Positions 9,168-17,403 of a stretch of DNA of 38,559 nt are shown piece by piece. Position 1 is the first letter of the stretch; the number at the start of each line of letters is the position of its first letter. The notes beneath the pieces are model-generated. The model searched no databases, was not told the DNA's origin, and saw only the letters and a program-made list of their open reading frames with translations. Origin of the DNA: Nostocales cyanobacterium LEGE 12452 (GTDB taxonomy: Bacteria > Cyanobacteriota > Cyanobacteriia > Cyanobacteriales > Nostocaceae). The position numbers were made by a program, and so were the translations under genes. The DNA is taken from contig JADEXV010000046.1 of the NCBI GenBank assembly GCA_015206945.1, forward strand, positions 1 to 38,559, given 5' to 3'.

Positions 9168-10262
9168 ATGAATCGTTTTCCTCAAAAAACAACGAATTCT
9201 CAAGAGAGCATTTCACAACAAACTCAGTTGAGTCAGATGTGTGGTTCCAAAAGGCTATTTCGCGATCGCTATGAAATACTGCAAATTTTAGGTAGGGGTG
9301 GTTTTGGTGTGACATTTTTAGCCAAAAATGCCTTATTACCTGGGAATCCACTGTGTGTCATTAAACAGCTTTGTCCAAAAGTTACTAGTCCCCAAAGTTG
9401 GCAAAGGGCGTGTATGCGCTTTGAAAAAGAAGCAAGAACTTTGGGCCAACTCGGTAGTCATTCGCAAATTCCCATGCTATTAGACTACTTTCAGGCGAAT
9501 GGGGAGTTCTTTTTAATTCAAGAATATGTGCCGGGTTTGACTTTGGCGCGAGAAGTACGGCAAACTGGGCCCAAAAGTGAAGCCTCGGTTAAGCAGTTCT
9601 TACAGGAATTATTACCTGTATTACAGTATCTTCATAAACATCATGTGATTCATCGGGATATTAAACCTCAAAATTTATTGCGGTGTGAATATGATGGGCG
9701 CATAGTGCTGATTGATTTTGGTGCGGTGAAAGAGAAATTAGTTGATGCTTGTGAAAACTCAATCAATCAAGCTGCAAATACCAACTTTATCGGCACTAGA
9801 GGATTTGCACCACCAGAACAGTTTTCTCTACGTCCAGTTTATGCCAGTGATATTTATGCACTGGGTGTAACTTGTATTTATATGTTGACTGCTAAAAGTC
9901 CTTTAGAGTTGGACTACGACCCAAAAACTGGTGAAATATCTTGGCAAAAACAGGTAAATATCAGCAACAGTTTCGCCCAGATTTTAGGAAAAATGGTGAA
10001 AATCACCTTAGAGGATCGGTTCAAAACTGCCGATGATGTGATGAAAGCTTTAAATAGTGAAAGTTATTTGCCTACTTTGGCTAACTGTCTAACTACCCAA
10101 AAATTAAATAATAAAAGTATTACACAACACGAAATTACACAAGAAAAAATTACACAACATGAAATTATACAACACGAAAATTATAATGTATACATGCCAC
10201 CTGTAGTCAGAACTGCTAGTGCTATTCGGAAATGGAGAGCAAGATTCAAGGAAACAAGATAG
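9168..10262 (+). CDS. Hanks-type serine/threonine protein kinase
   Basis: Eukaryotic-type protein kinase, probably cytosolic, 364 residues. The kinase domain covers about 35-300: glycine loop LGRGGFGVTF (41-50), ATP-binding Lys66 (CVIKQL), catalytic loop HRDIKPQN (162-169), DFG-equivalent LIDFGAV (Asp183) and the APE-equivalent GFAPPEQ. All catalytic residues are present, so it should be active. After the kinase domain the tail is low-complexity and Gln/Glu/His/Ile-rich, with near-repeats of TQHEI, and ends in a basic segment. No membrane helix or WD40 domain is present. It is followed 4 bases after the stop by a MITE-like element and then by a second kinase gene. The substrate is unknown. 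Confidence 0.92.
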   Translation: MNRFPQKTTNSQESISQQTQLSQMCGSKRLFRDRYEILQILGRGGFGVTFLAKNALLPGNPLCVIKQLCPKVTSPQSWQRACMRFEKEARTLGQLGSHSQIPMLLDYFQANGEFFLIQEYVPGLTLAREVRQTGPKSEASVKQFLQELLPVLQYLHKHHVIHRDIKPQNLLRCEYDGRIVLIDFGAVKEKLVDACENSINQAANTNFIGTRGFAPPEQFSLRPVYASDIYALGVTCIYMLTAKSPLELDYDPKTGEISWQKQVNISNSFAQILGKMVKITLEDRFKTADDVMKALNSESYLPTLANCLTTQKLNNKSITQHEITQEKITQHEIIQHENYNVYMPPVVRTASAIRKWRARFKETR

Positions 10263-10265
10263 CAC

Positions 10266-10401
10266 ATACAGCAGAATTCAGAATTCAGAATTCGGAATTC
10301 AGAATGAGCTACGTCCCCCTGTACGAATAGGAGTAAAACACTCTTTATACCTGGGTAACAGACTTAGCTTTTGTACCTCAAGAACTTGAAATCTGCTGTA
10401 T
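10266..10401. mobile_element. MITE-like element, TACAGCAGA family, copy 2
   Basis: Perfect 10-bp terminal inverted repeats, ATACAGCAGA (10266-10275) and TCTGCTGTAT (10392-10401), extended imperfectly inwards (ATTCAG / TTGAAA). An AGAATTC heptamer run (about 10273-10304) sits inside. The interior shares TTTATACCTGGGTAACAGAC with copy 1. It starts 4 bases after the kinase stop codon and has no coding capacity. Confidence 0.75.
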
Positions 10402-10831
10402 CTTGCAGCCTTTTTTAGCTAAAGTATCAAATGAATAATTAATTATGGGCAATTTAAAATAGCCAAAACAAATTTAGTAAGAATTTTAACTATATTTAAT
10501 AGTCAGTAATGATTAAATAATCAGGGTTTATCTTCAATACTTAATCAGTTATTGCTTGCCAAGATACAAGTAAAATTACTAGGTTTAAAAGTTCAAAAAA
10601 ATATTTTTATTCAGATTATTATATAATCGATAGAATAATTAATCTTATGGCTCTCGTAGTTTTCCACAGATGAGGAAGACTGACTACTATTTACAAAAGC
10701 TAACTATATAAGTAATTCCCCAATCCCCAAAACAGGGTTTATCTACCACAAGTAAGCGAGAGTCAATTATCTTAAGGGAAAGTTCGGGGCAAACTTAGCC
10801 TAAGTTGTCATGCAGTCGCGCCTGTCAGATC
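10402..10831. other. AT-rich intergenic region upstream of WD40 kinase
   Basis: About 430 bp with no credible gene, strongly AT-rich between 10430 and 10650. It presumably contains the promoter of the kinase at 10832, but I cannot place a specific site. Confidence 0.4.
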
Positions 10832-12877
10832 ATGATCTGCTGCTTAAATCCCGATTGCTCAAATCCCCTGAATCCCAATGGAAAGAAGTTTTGCCAAAGT
10901 TGTAGCACCCCGCTGGTGTCACTTTTAAGAAATCGCTTTCGTGTGATCCGAGTCCTTTCAGATGAGGGGGGATTTGGCAGAACCTATCTATCAGAAGACG
11001 TAGATAAACTCAATGAACGCTGTGTTATCAAGCAATTAGCCCCAAAATTCCAAGGAACTTGGTCGCAAAAAAAGGCGATGGAGTTGTTTGCCGAAGAAGC
11101 GCAGCGACTACAAGACCTTGGGGAACATCCCCAAATTCCGACTTTGATAGCTTACTTTGAGCAAGACGGCTGCCTGTATTTGGTGCAGCAGTTTATTAAT
11201 GGAGATAATTTGTTAAAGGAGTTGCAACAGCGCAAGGCTTATAACGCTAGAGACATTCAATCTATTTTGCTAGATTTACTGCCCATCCTAAAATTTATCC
11301 ATGATCGCAAAGTTATTCATCGAGACATCAAACCAGAAAATATTATCCGCAATAAGAATGATGGGCGATTATGCCTGATTGATTTTGGCTCCTCAAAGCA
11401 ATTTACCGCCAAAGTTCAGCAGAAATCTGGCACATCCATTGGTTCACATGGTTATTCTCCCCTAGAACAAATTAGAGATGGCAAAGCTTTCCCCGCCAGC
11501 GACTTATTCGGTGTGGGGGCTACCTGCTTTCATCTGCTAACGGGAAATTCACCGTTTCAGTTGTGGATGGAATCTGGGTACGCCTGGGTAAGTAATTGGC
11601 GGGAATATTTGCGGAGTCCGTTAAATCCTGAGTTGGATTTTGTCATCGACAAGCTTTTGAAAAAAGATATCCAGGAACGTTACCAGTCAGCCGAAGAAGT
11701 CCTGAGAGACTTGACTCCCAAACAACTCCTCGCCCTACCACCTGCGGGGAAGTCATCTGGGAAATTACCACCAACTAAAGCACCAACTCTACCAAAAAGC
11801 TATCCCTTACTGAGAATTTTAATCTTGGTAAGTGCTTTCATTCTATTATTTGGATTCAGCGAATCTTGGTATAAAAATTTTCGCCGGATTCAAACCAGTT
11901 TGGTTTCTAGGTTGATTCAACACAATAGTCCTGGTAAAAATGATGCGATTTTGAGTCAGATTAGCTTGGGTAAGGTTTCCTTAGCTAACACCCTCCAAGG
12001 ACACGAAAACTCAGTTTTATCTGTCGCCATCACCCCCGATGGTAAAACCATAGCCAGCAGTGGCGATGTCTACGACGGGCTACGCCTACGCACTATCAAA
12101 CTTTGGGATCTCGCAACCGGAAAACTAATCTCTTCACTCAACGGGCATTTTCAGCAGGTGAATGTCGTAGTGATTAGCCCAAATGGCAAACTTTTGGTTA
12201 GTGCTAGTGATGACAACACCATTAAAATCTGGAATTTGGCAACGCGCAAACAAATTCGCACTCTTATAGGGCATTCTGACTCAATTCATGCCCTAGCCAT
12301 CAGTGCTGATAGCGAGACTCTAGTTAGTGCTAGTGATGACAACACGATTAAAATCTGGGATTTGGCAACAGGAGAGCAAATTCGGACACTAGCAGGGCAT
12401 ACATTCTGGGTGCGGTCAGTGGCTATCAGCCCTAATGGTGTGATTCTGGCCAGTGGCAGTTTTGACAAAACGATCAAAATCTGGAATTTAGCAAAGGGAT
12501 ACCCAATCCGCACACTAGAAGGAAATTCTCAAACAGTGACAACTGTGGCTATTAGCCCAAATGGTAAAACTTTAGCCACTGCTAGCCGCAATCGCACCAT
12601 CAAACTTTGGAATTTAGCTACCGGAAGAGAAATTCGCACATTAGCGGGACATAAGAACACCGTCACATCCGTAGCCTTCAGTGCCGATGGTAAAATTATT
12701 GCTAGTGGTAGCCGCGATCGCACTATTAAACTGTGGAATACAGCTACAGGAGAAGAAATTCTCACATTAGCAGGGCACACCAACACCGTCACATCTGTTA
12801 CCTTCACTCCTGATGGCAAAACCCTTGTTAGTGCTAGTGAAGATAACACTATTAAGATTTGGCGGTTGTCTCAGTGA
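10832..12877 (+). CDS. Membrane Ser/Thr kinase with N-terminal zinc ribbon and C-terminal WD40 propeller
   Basis: About 681 residues. ATG 10832 is preferred over TTG 10805 because it begins the usual zinc-ribbon start MICCLNPDCSNPLNP (paired Cys near 4/9 and 21/24). The kinase domain covers about 35-300 with SDEGGFGRTYL, the ATP-binding Lys in CVIKQL, HRDIKPEN and LIDFGSS, all intact. A proline-rich linker and one membrane helix (LRILILVSAFILLFGF, about 325-345) follow. Seven WD40 repeats then form a single seven-bladed propeller (about 385-681), most ending in TIK(I/L)W. The propeller is predicted to lie outside the membrane if the kinase is cytosolic. Blade 1 carries an extra DVYDGLRLR segment, encoded by a 30-bp dispersed repeat also found in the gene at 35373. 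Ligand and substrate are unknown. Confidence 0.92.
   Translation: MICCLNPDCSNPLNPNGKKFCQSCSTPLVSLLRNRFRVIRVLSDEGGFGRTYLSEDVDKLNERCVIKQLAPKFQGTWSQKKAMELFAEEAQRLQDLGEHPQIPTLIAYFEQDGCLYLVQQFINGDNLLKELQQRKAYNARDIQSILLDLLPILKFIHDRKVIHRDIKPENIIRNKNDGRLCLIDFGSSKQFTAKVQQKSGTSIGSHGYSPLEQIRDGKAFPASDLFGVGATCFHLLTGNSPFQLWMESGYAWVSNWREYLRSPLNPELDFVIDKLLKKDIQERYQSAEEVLRDLTPKQLLALPPAGKSSGKLPPTKAPTLPKSYPLLRILILVSAFILLFGFSESWYKNFRRIQTSLVSRLIQHNSPGKNDAILSQISLGKVSLANTLQGHENSVLSVAITPDGKTIASSGDVYDGLRLRTIKLWDLATGKLISSLNGHFQQVNVVVISPNGKLLVSASDDNTIKIWNLATRKQIRTLIGHSDSIHALAISADSETLVSASDDNTIKIWDLATGEQIRTLAGHTFWVRSVAISPNGVILASGSFDKTIKIWNLAKGYPIRTLEGNSQTVTTVAISPNGKTLATASRNRTIKLWNLATGREIRTLAGHKNTVTSVAFSADGKIIASGSRDRTIKLWNTATGEEILTLAGHTNTVTSVTFTPDGKTLVSASEDNTIKIWRLSQ
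12062..12091 (+). repeat. 30-bp dispersed repeat, copy A (inside WD40 kinase gene)
   Basis: Begins GGCGATGTCTACGACGGGCT and ends CTACGCCTACGC. It is identical over 30 bases to 35549-35578. It adds about ten residues to WD40 blade 1, where the other six blades have a shorter loop. Confidence 0.85.
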
Positions 12878-12942
12878 GTGGGGATTAGGGATGAGGGAGA
12901 GTTAAGAATCTCGTTCATCCACCTTTGAACCCAATACTTTTC

Positions 12943-13004
12943 GGTTAAGGGGAAAGGGAAAGAGTTTGAATTTACCTTTCCCCCTTGCCCTTTAACCTTT
13001 CCCC
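12943..13004. repeat. GGTTAAGGGGAAAGG-type repeat with complementary arm
   Basis: A purine-rich block (12943-12962) faces a pyrimidine-rich complementary block (12976-13004, CTTTCCCCCTTGCCC then TTTAACC). It is a hairpin-forming STRR-like structure between the WD40 kinase and the histidine kinase, and could act as a terminator or a processing site. Confidence 0.7.
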
Positions 13005-13055
13005 AGCCCATGATCCCCAATTGCGATAAACTGTCTCAAATGGGGAGGGGTAATA

Positions 13056-14557
13056 ATGAGCAGCATCACCAACCATCGCCGCGATCGCAGGTTTGGAATT
13101 AAAATAACAAAGCTGTTTTCGGTTTGGCAGCAAGTATTTGGAGAAGCACGCACCCGTATTTTGCTCTGGTACTTGCTGATTTTGGGGATAACATTTCTCA
13201 TCGCCATTCCTGCCTTTCGCTATAAGCTCTACCACCGCATTGATGAGCGAGTTCGTCAAGATATGGTAGAAGATATAGCGGCTTTTAATGCCTTAATTAA
13301 AGGTGAAACCTTTGCTACAGAGAAGATTTGATTAAGCTTTTTAGAGCTTATCTGTTATATCGACTACCAGAGGATGACTCTTATTTCATCACCTTTGTTG
13401 ATGGTGAATTTTATCAGTCTAGCCCTAGAGCGCGTCCCAAACCACTTGCCAAGGACTCACCACTCATCCAACGGTGGGCAAAACAAACTAAGCCAGAACA
13501 GGGAGAAAAAGAATTTTCCGGCCCCGATCTTAGTAAAATCCTTTACATGGTGGAACCGATTAAAATTAATGGAAAAACGCGAGGTGTTTTTGTTGTTGCT
13601 CATAATACAGATGGTGAGCGAGCAGAGGCACTAGAAGCAGTTTCTGTAATTATTGAAGTTTCTAGTTTAGTGTTTGTGGTATCGTTCATTCTGGCGTGGT
13701 TGGCGGCGGGACGGGTGTTAGCTCCCCTACGGACAATTACTACCACTGCTCATGCAATTAGTGAGTCAGATTTAACTCAGCGCTTACCTACGCAAGGTCA
13801 GGGAGAACTGGCAGAATTAGCAACGAAATTCAACGAAATGATGGACAGACTAGAGGCAGCTTTTGCTACCCAGCGAGAGTTTGTCAACGATGCGGGGCAT
13901 GAACTCAGGACTCCCATCACCATAATTCGCGGACATTTGGAACTGATGGGAGATGACCCTCAAGAGCAACAGGAAACCTTGGCATTGGTTATCGGAGAAT
14001 TAGACCGGATGAGCCGTCTGGTGGATGATATGATTTTGCTGGCAAAGGCAGAACGCTTAGATTTTTTGCAGTTAGCGACGGTGAATGTAGCAGACTTAAC
14101 CCAAGAGTTATTTGTCAAAGCCCAAACTCTGGCAGAGCGAGATTGGCAAATAGATGCGGTGGCAAAGGGTCAGATTATAGTCGATCGCCAGAGAATTACT
14201 GAGGCTGTAATGAATTTAGCCCAGAATGGGACTCAGCATACTGGAAAGAATGATACTATTTCCATAGGTTCTGCGATCGCTAAAGGAAAAGTGCATTTCT
14301 GGGTACGCGATACAGGCGAAGGCATTCCCCTTATCGATCAAAAACGGATTTTTGAACGTTTTGCTCGAACTTATAACAGTCGTCGTCGTTCCGAGGGTGC
14401 GGGATTAGGGCTGTCAATTGTCCGAGCGATCGCACAGGCGCATGGTGGACAGGTATTGCTTCGGAGTCAACTAGGAAAAGGTTCGATGTTTACCATTGTT
14501 TTACCCCTCGATCCCCCGCAGGAAATGAGTGCTTATGCCCAACATTCTCATCGCTGA
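13056..14557 (+). pseudogene. Membrane sensor histidine kinase, interrupted by a one-base frameshift
   Basis: The gene is read in two frames. Frame 1 (13056-13331, 91 residues) encodes a basic N-terminus and TM1 (LLWYLLILGITFLIAI), then stops at TGA 13329-13331. The following frame (open from about 13325 to 14557) continues with the extracytoplasmic sensor (LYRLPEDDSYF), TM2, HAMP, the H-box GHELRTP, an N-box (MNLAQNGTQHT), the G1 box RDTGEGI and the G2 box GAGLGLSI. Adding one base near 13325 would give a continuous ...TE-DLIKLF... sequence and one kinase of about 500 residues. The catalytic half is intact and a TTG at 13328 could start it alone, but it would then lack TM1. The next gene, a response regulator, overlaps the 3' end by 23 bases, as expected for a cognate pair. 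The break may be a real mutation or a sequencing error. Confidence 0.85.
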
Positions 14558-15203
14558 AGATGAACCCCGTATTGCCTCATTTATTGAGAAAGGATTGCGA
14601 TCGCAAGGTTTTACAACGACAACAGTTGCCGACGGACTCCATGTGGTGGATGTTATACACAGTGGAGCTTTTGACTTACTAATTTTGGATTTGGGATTGC
14701 CTGGAAAAGATGGATTTCAGGTACTTGAAGAACTGCGGGGACAGGGAGAAGATTTACCTGTAATTATTCTCTCGGCTCGGAGTGACATTCACGATAAAGT
14801 CGCTGGATTAGAAGGAGGTGCGGATGATTATGTCACCAAACCTTTCCGATTTGAAGAACTTCTGGCGCGGGTAAAGTTGCGTTTGCGATCTGCTAGGCCA
14901 GTGAGAGATATCCAAGAGTTTATCCTCACAGCAGGTAATGTGGTACTCGATTTGCGGACTCGACGGGTAAAAGTAGGCGATCGCTTTGTAGAATTACCTG
15001 CTCGTGAATTTACAATGGCAGAAATGTTTTGTCGTCATCCAGGACAAGTTATTAGTCGAGAACAACTCCTAGATTTCGTTTGGGGTTACGACTATAATCC
15101 AGGTTCTAATATTGTTGATGTCTATGTTGGTTATCTCCGCAAGAAACTAGGCAGCAACATCATTGAAACCGTTAGAGGGATGGGTTATCGCTTGCGAACC
15201 TAA
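14535..15203 (+). CDS. OmpR/PhoB-family response regulator
   Basis: DNA-binding response regulator, 222 residues from ATG 14535; an upstream GTG at 14529 is possible but adds only two residues. The receiver domain (1-120) has the acidic pair near Glu8/Asp9, the phospho-acceptor Asp52 (LILDLGLPGKDG) and Lys102 (YVTKPF). The C-terminal winged-helix Trans_reg_C domain (about 130-222) includes LPAREFTMAEMF and VYVGYLRKKLG and ends in GMGYRLRT. The start overlaps the histidine kinase gene, indicating translational coupling and a two-component pair. The TAA stop codon doubles as the left target-site duplication of a MITE-like element. Confidence 0.95.
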   Translation: MPNILIAEDEPRIASFIEKGLRSQGFTTTTVADGLHVVDVIHSGAFDLLILDLGLPGKDGFQVLEELRGQGEDLPVIILSARSDIHDKVAGLEGGADDYVTKPFRFEELLARVKLRLRSARPVRDIQEFILTAGNVVLDLRTRRVKVGDRFVELPAREFTMAEMFCRHPGQVISREQLLDFVWGYDYNPGSNIVDVYVGYLRKKLGSNIIETVRGMGYRLRT

Positions 15204-15748
15204 GAGGTTGTTTGAAAAGTGGTTGGCTGTGATTTTAGGCACTAACTGATCCCCCCTAGCCCCCCTTAAAAAGCTACTGTGTACACACAAGTCGAATTTC
15301 TTCTTAAATCCCAAACATTACCTACTTAATGGCACTGATGGTTAGGGTGGGGTAAAACTAAAGCTAAAACCTTAGTAAATCAGGTTCAGGTAAGGTTTTG
15401 AGAATTTATGCAATAAATATATTGAATTCGGGTGGTCGTTTATTGAATTCGGGTGGTCGTTTATTGAATTCGGATGGTTGTTTATTGAATTCGGGTGGTC
15501 GTTTATTGAATTCGGGTGGTCGTTTATTGAATTCGGGTGGTTGTTTATTGAATTCGGGTGGTCATTTATTGAATTCGGGTGGTCATTTATTGAATTCGGG
15601 TAGTTGTTTATTGAATTCAAGCAGTGGTTAGGGTGGAGTAAAACCCAGATTCGTTGAACAACTTCAGACTTGGGTGTACACCGTAGCCTTTAAAAAGGGG
15701 GGATCTAGAACATTTTGTTACCGAGAAAAAAACTTTTCAAACATCCTC
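15204..15748. mobile_element. MITE-like/IS-derived element inserted at the response regulator stop codon
   Basis: The terminal inverted repeats are GAGGTTGTTTGAAAAGT on the left (15204-15220) and its near-complement ACTTTTCAAACATCCTC on the right (15732-15748), with one mismatch. Subterminal arms also pair: GATCCCCCC...CTAC.GTGTACAC on the left with GTGTACACCGTAG...GGGGGGATC on the right. TAA flanks both ends (15201-15203 and 15749-15751), consistent with a 3-bp target duplication as made by some IS5-group elements (established knowledge; family assignment is inference). No transposase is encoded. The centre contains a 21-bp minisatellite. Confidence 0.75.
15422..15631. repeat. 21-bp minisatellite, about 10 units
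   Basis: Ten tandem 21-bp units beginning TTGAATTCGGGTGG; nine are near-identical and the last is degenerate. The array is bracketed by a direct repeat GTTAGGGTGGRGTAAAAC at 15341-15358 and 15627-15644. Because 21 is a multiple of 3, both strands stay open (heptapeptide repeats such as LLNSGGR), but there is no start context or other sign of coding. Confidence 0.9.
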
Positions 15749-15888
15749 TAATACCAATCGTGTCAATAGTCCCTGCTAATAAAGGAAAATTCATAGACAG
15801 GAAGAGACACTAACGATTATCATCATCACAGTTCATAAAGACGATCGCAAACGAGCGATCGCACTCAAAAATGGAGCAAATGACTATT

Positions 15889-16013
15889 AGACATCTTGCA
15901 AAAGTAATAAATGCCAAGATATTGCGGTGCATGTTAAAGGTTAAGGGGTAAAGGAAAATTCCATACCTTTACCCTTTAACCCTTAACCTTTTTCCTACTT
16001 CTGCAAGAAGTCT
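15889..16013. mobile_element. MITE-like element with internal STRR hairpin
   Basis: Terminal inverted repeats AGACATCTTGCAAAAGTA (15889-15906) and TACTTCTGCAAGAAGTCT (15996-16013) match at 15 of 18 positions and are flanked by TA. Inside, GTTAAAGGTTAAGGGG-type sequence (15933-15958) faces its complement (15964-15993), so the whole element is a nested palindrome. Non-coding. Confidence 0.7.
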
Positions 16014-16083
16014 ATATTACCAAGCCATTTCGCTTCAGTGACTTACTGGAACGAATTGAAATCCATCTAAGTCGTGGTTGAGT

Positions 16084-17190
16084 ATGAAACAGCACAGTAA
16101 GTTTGATAAATTGACCTCTAAGCAATCAAATAGCCGCTTGCAACTATCAAATCACAGTATTTCTAGACATTGGTTTAGCTATTTGAAGGTTGGTCAAAAA
16201 ATCGGTATTGGATATGCACTGCTTGTTAGTATTGCCGTACTGGGAACTACTATGGGTTTTCTGATTGCAGATCATTACAAGGAGAAGGCGCAAAAACGGG
16301 AAGAAGCAGCGTTTGAAGAGTTATATCAAGCCTCCCAGCTAAAAACGAGTGTGTTTTATGTCCGCACCACTCAACACCAAATGATTCTCTACATGGATAG
16401 ACCAAACCTATGGAAAAAAAATTACACTGAATTACTAGAGTATGTTTCCGAAGCCCGACAAGTTTGGTTTGAATTAACAGCAAATTATACTATTAATAAG
16501 CCAAATTATAGTTTTGTAAGTGGAAAAAAAACAGTTTATCCCTTGTTGCAGAATTATAAAGGTTTTAACGCTTACTTACAACGCACAGAAGCTTTTTTTA
16601 AAAAGAATAATCCCAATAATTTATCACCAATCGAGATTAAGACAGCACAAGCTCAATTATTCAATTTTATGCATGGCTCGTCAGTTTTTTTGATGGATAA
16701 CTTTCTCAATGACATCAGCAAGCTTGTGAAAGTTACAGCCGAGGAGTATCAGCAAGCAAAACAGGAACTACAAACGGCGGAAAAATTACGCTTATACATT
16801 ATTGTTGGTAGCCTCTCACTATCAATTGCGATCGCCACATTACTAGCAATTTACACCAGCCGCGCCATTGCTCGTCCCATTCAAGCTGTTACCCATATTG
16901 CCCAACAGGTTACAGAAGAATCTAACTTCGATTTACAAGCACCCGTCACGACTAATGATGAAGTTGGCATCTTAGCTACTTCCCTCAATCGTCTTATCCA
17001 GGAAGTTCAGCAACTCATAAAAGCTCAAAAGGATAGTAATGAACAGCTAGAAGTATATAGCCAGGTTCTAGAAAAGAAAGTACGCGAACGGACGCAGGAG
17101 TTAGATGAAAAAAATCAACGCTTAGAATTGGCGTTAGCGGAATTGCGTCACACCCAAGCACAAATCGTGGAAAATCAGCAAGGTAAATAG
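16084..17190 (+). CDS. Membrane sensor with HAMP domain, lacking a kinase domain (truncated histidine kinase)
   Basis: 368 residues from ATG 16084; a TTG two codons earlier is less likely. TM1 (KIGIGYALLVSIAVLGTTMG, about 40-60) is followed by a sensor region of ~170 residues and TM2 (LYIIVGSLSLSIAIATLLAI). A HAMP domain then begins at about residue 260 (SRAIARPIQAVTHIAQQV). A coiled coil (LEKKVRERTQELDEKNQRLE) leads to LRHTQAQIVENQQGK and a stop. In cyanobacterial hybrid kinases this coiled coil normally runs straight into the H-box, so the gene ends exactly where the catalytic core should start. A 152-bp inverted-repeat element begins 26 bases after the stop. It may be an eroded kinase or a stand-alone sensor acting through another protein. 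No chemotaxis signalling domain is present. Confidence 0.85.
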   Translation: MKQHSKFDKLTSKQSNSRLQLSNHSISRHWFSYLKVGQKIGIGYALLVSIAVLGTTMGFLIADHYKEKAQKREEAAFEELYQASQLKTSVFYVRTTQHQMILYMDRPNLWKKNYTELLEYVSEARQVWFELTANYTINKPNYSFVSGKKTVYPLLQNYKGFNAYLQRTEAFFKKNNPNNLSPIEIKTAQAQLFNFMHGSSVFLMDNFLNDISKLVKVTAEEYQQAKQELQTAEKLRLYIIVGSLSLSIAIATLLAIYTSRAIARPIQAVTHIAQQVTEESNFDLQAPVTTNDEVGILATSLNRLIQEVQQLIKAQKDSNEQLEVYSQVLEKKVRERTQELDEKNQRLELALAELRHTQAQIVENQQGK

Positions 17191-17216
17191 GGATTACCCA
17201 CATTTTTGTAACATAG

Positions 17217-17368
17217 GACTAGCCCTTTAAGGTGGTGAAATTTTAGACCAATATATTCCTCTTTTTTCTGTGTTCTCTGCATCTAGAATGGTTAGATAAA
17301 TTACTTTTAAATCGCAGAGGCACAGAGATAAGAAAAGAGATTTGACGAGTCACCTTGAAGGGCTAGTC
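17217..17368. mobile_element. MITE-like inverted-repeat element downstream of the truncated sensor
   Basis: Terminal inverted repeats GACTAGCCCTTTAAGGTG (17217-17234) and CACCTTGAAGGGCTAGTC (17351-17368) match at 17 of 18 positions. Interior arms also pair (CCTCTTTTTTCTGTG versus CACAGAGATAAGAAAAGAG). The 152-bp element has no coding capacity and lies between convergent genes, so it could also serve as a bidirectional terminator. Confidence 0.7.
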
Positions 17369-17403
17369 TTATTTAGAAATAACCTCTAAAACTAACGAGG
17401 CTG

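Noticed and set aside
13320..13335. Programmed -1 frameshifting in the histidine kinase
   Set aside because: There is no slippery heptamer of the XXXYYYZ type at the junction and no obvious downstream stem; a mutation or sequencing error is simpler.
15372..15631. Open frames on both strands with heptapeptide repeats
   Set aside because: They result from a 21-bp minisatellite whose length is a multiple of three; there is no ribosome-binding site, no conserved domain, and the array lies inside a mobile element.
15422..15631. Possible CRISPR array
   Set aside because: The 21-bp units are directly adjacent with no unique spacers, and there are no cas genes.
16084..17190. Methyl-accepting chemotaxis protein
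   Set aside because: Membrane helices and HAMP are present, but the cytoplasmic signalling hairpin is absent; the coiled coil matches hybrid histidine kinases.
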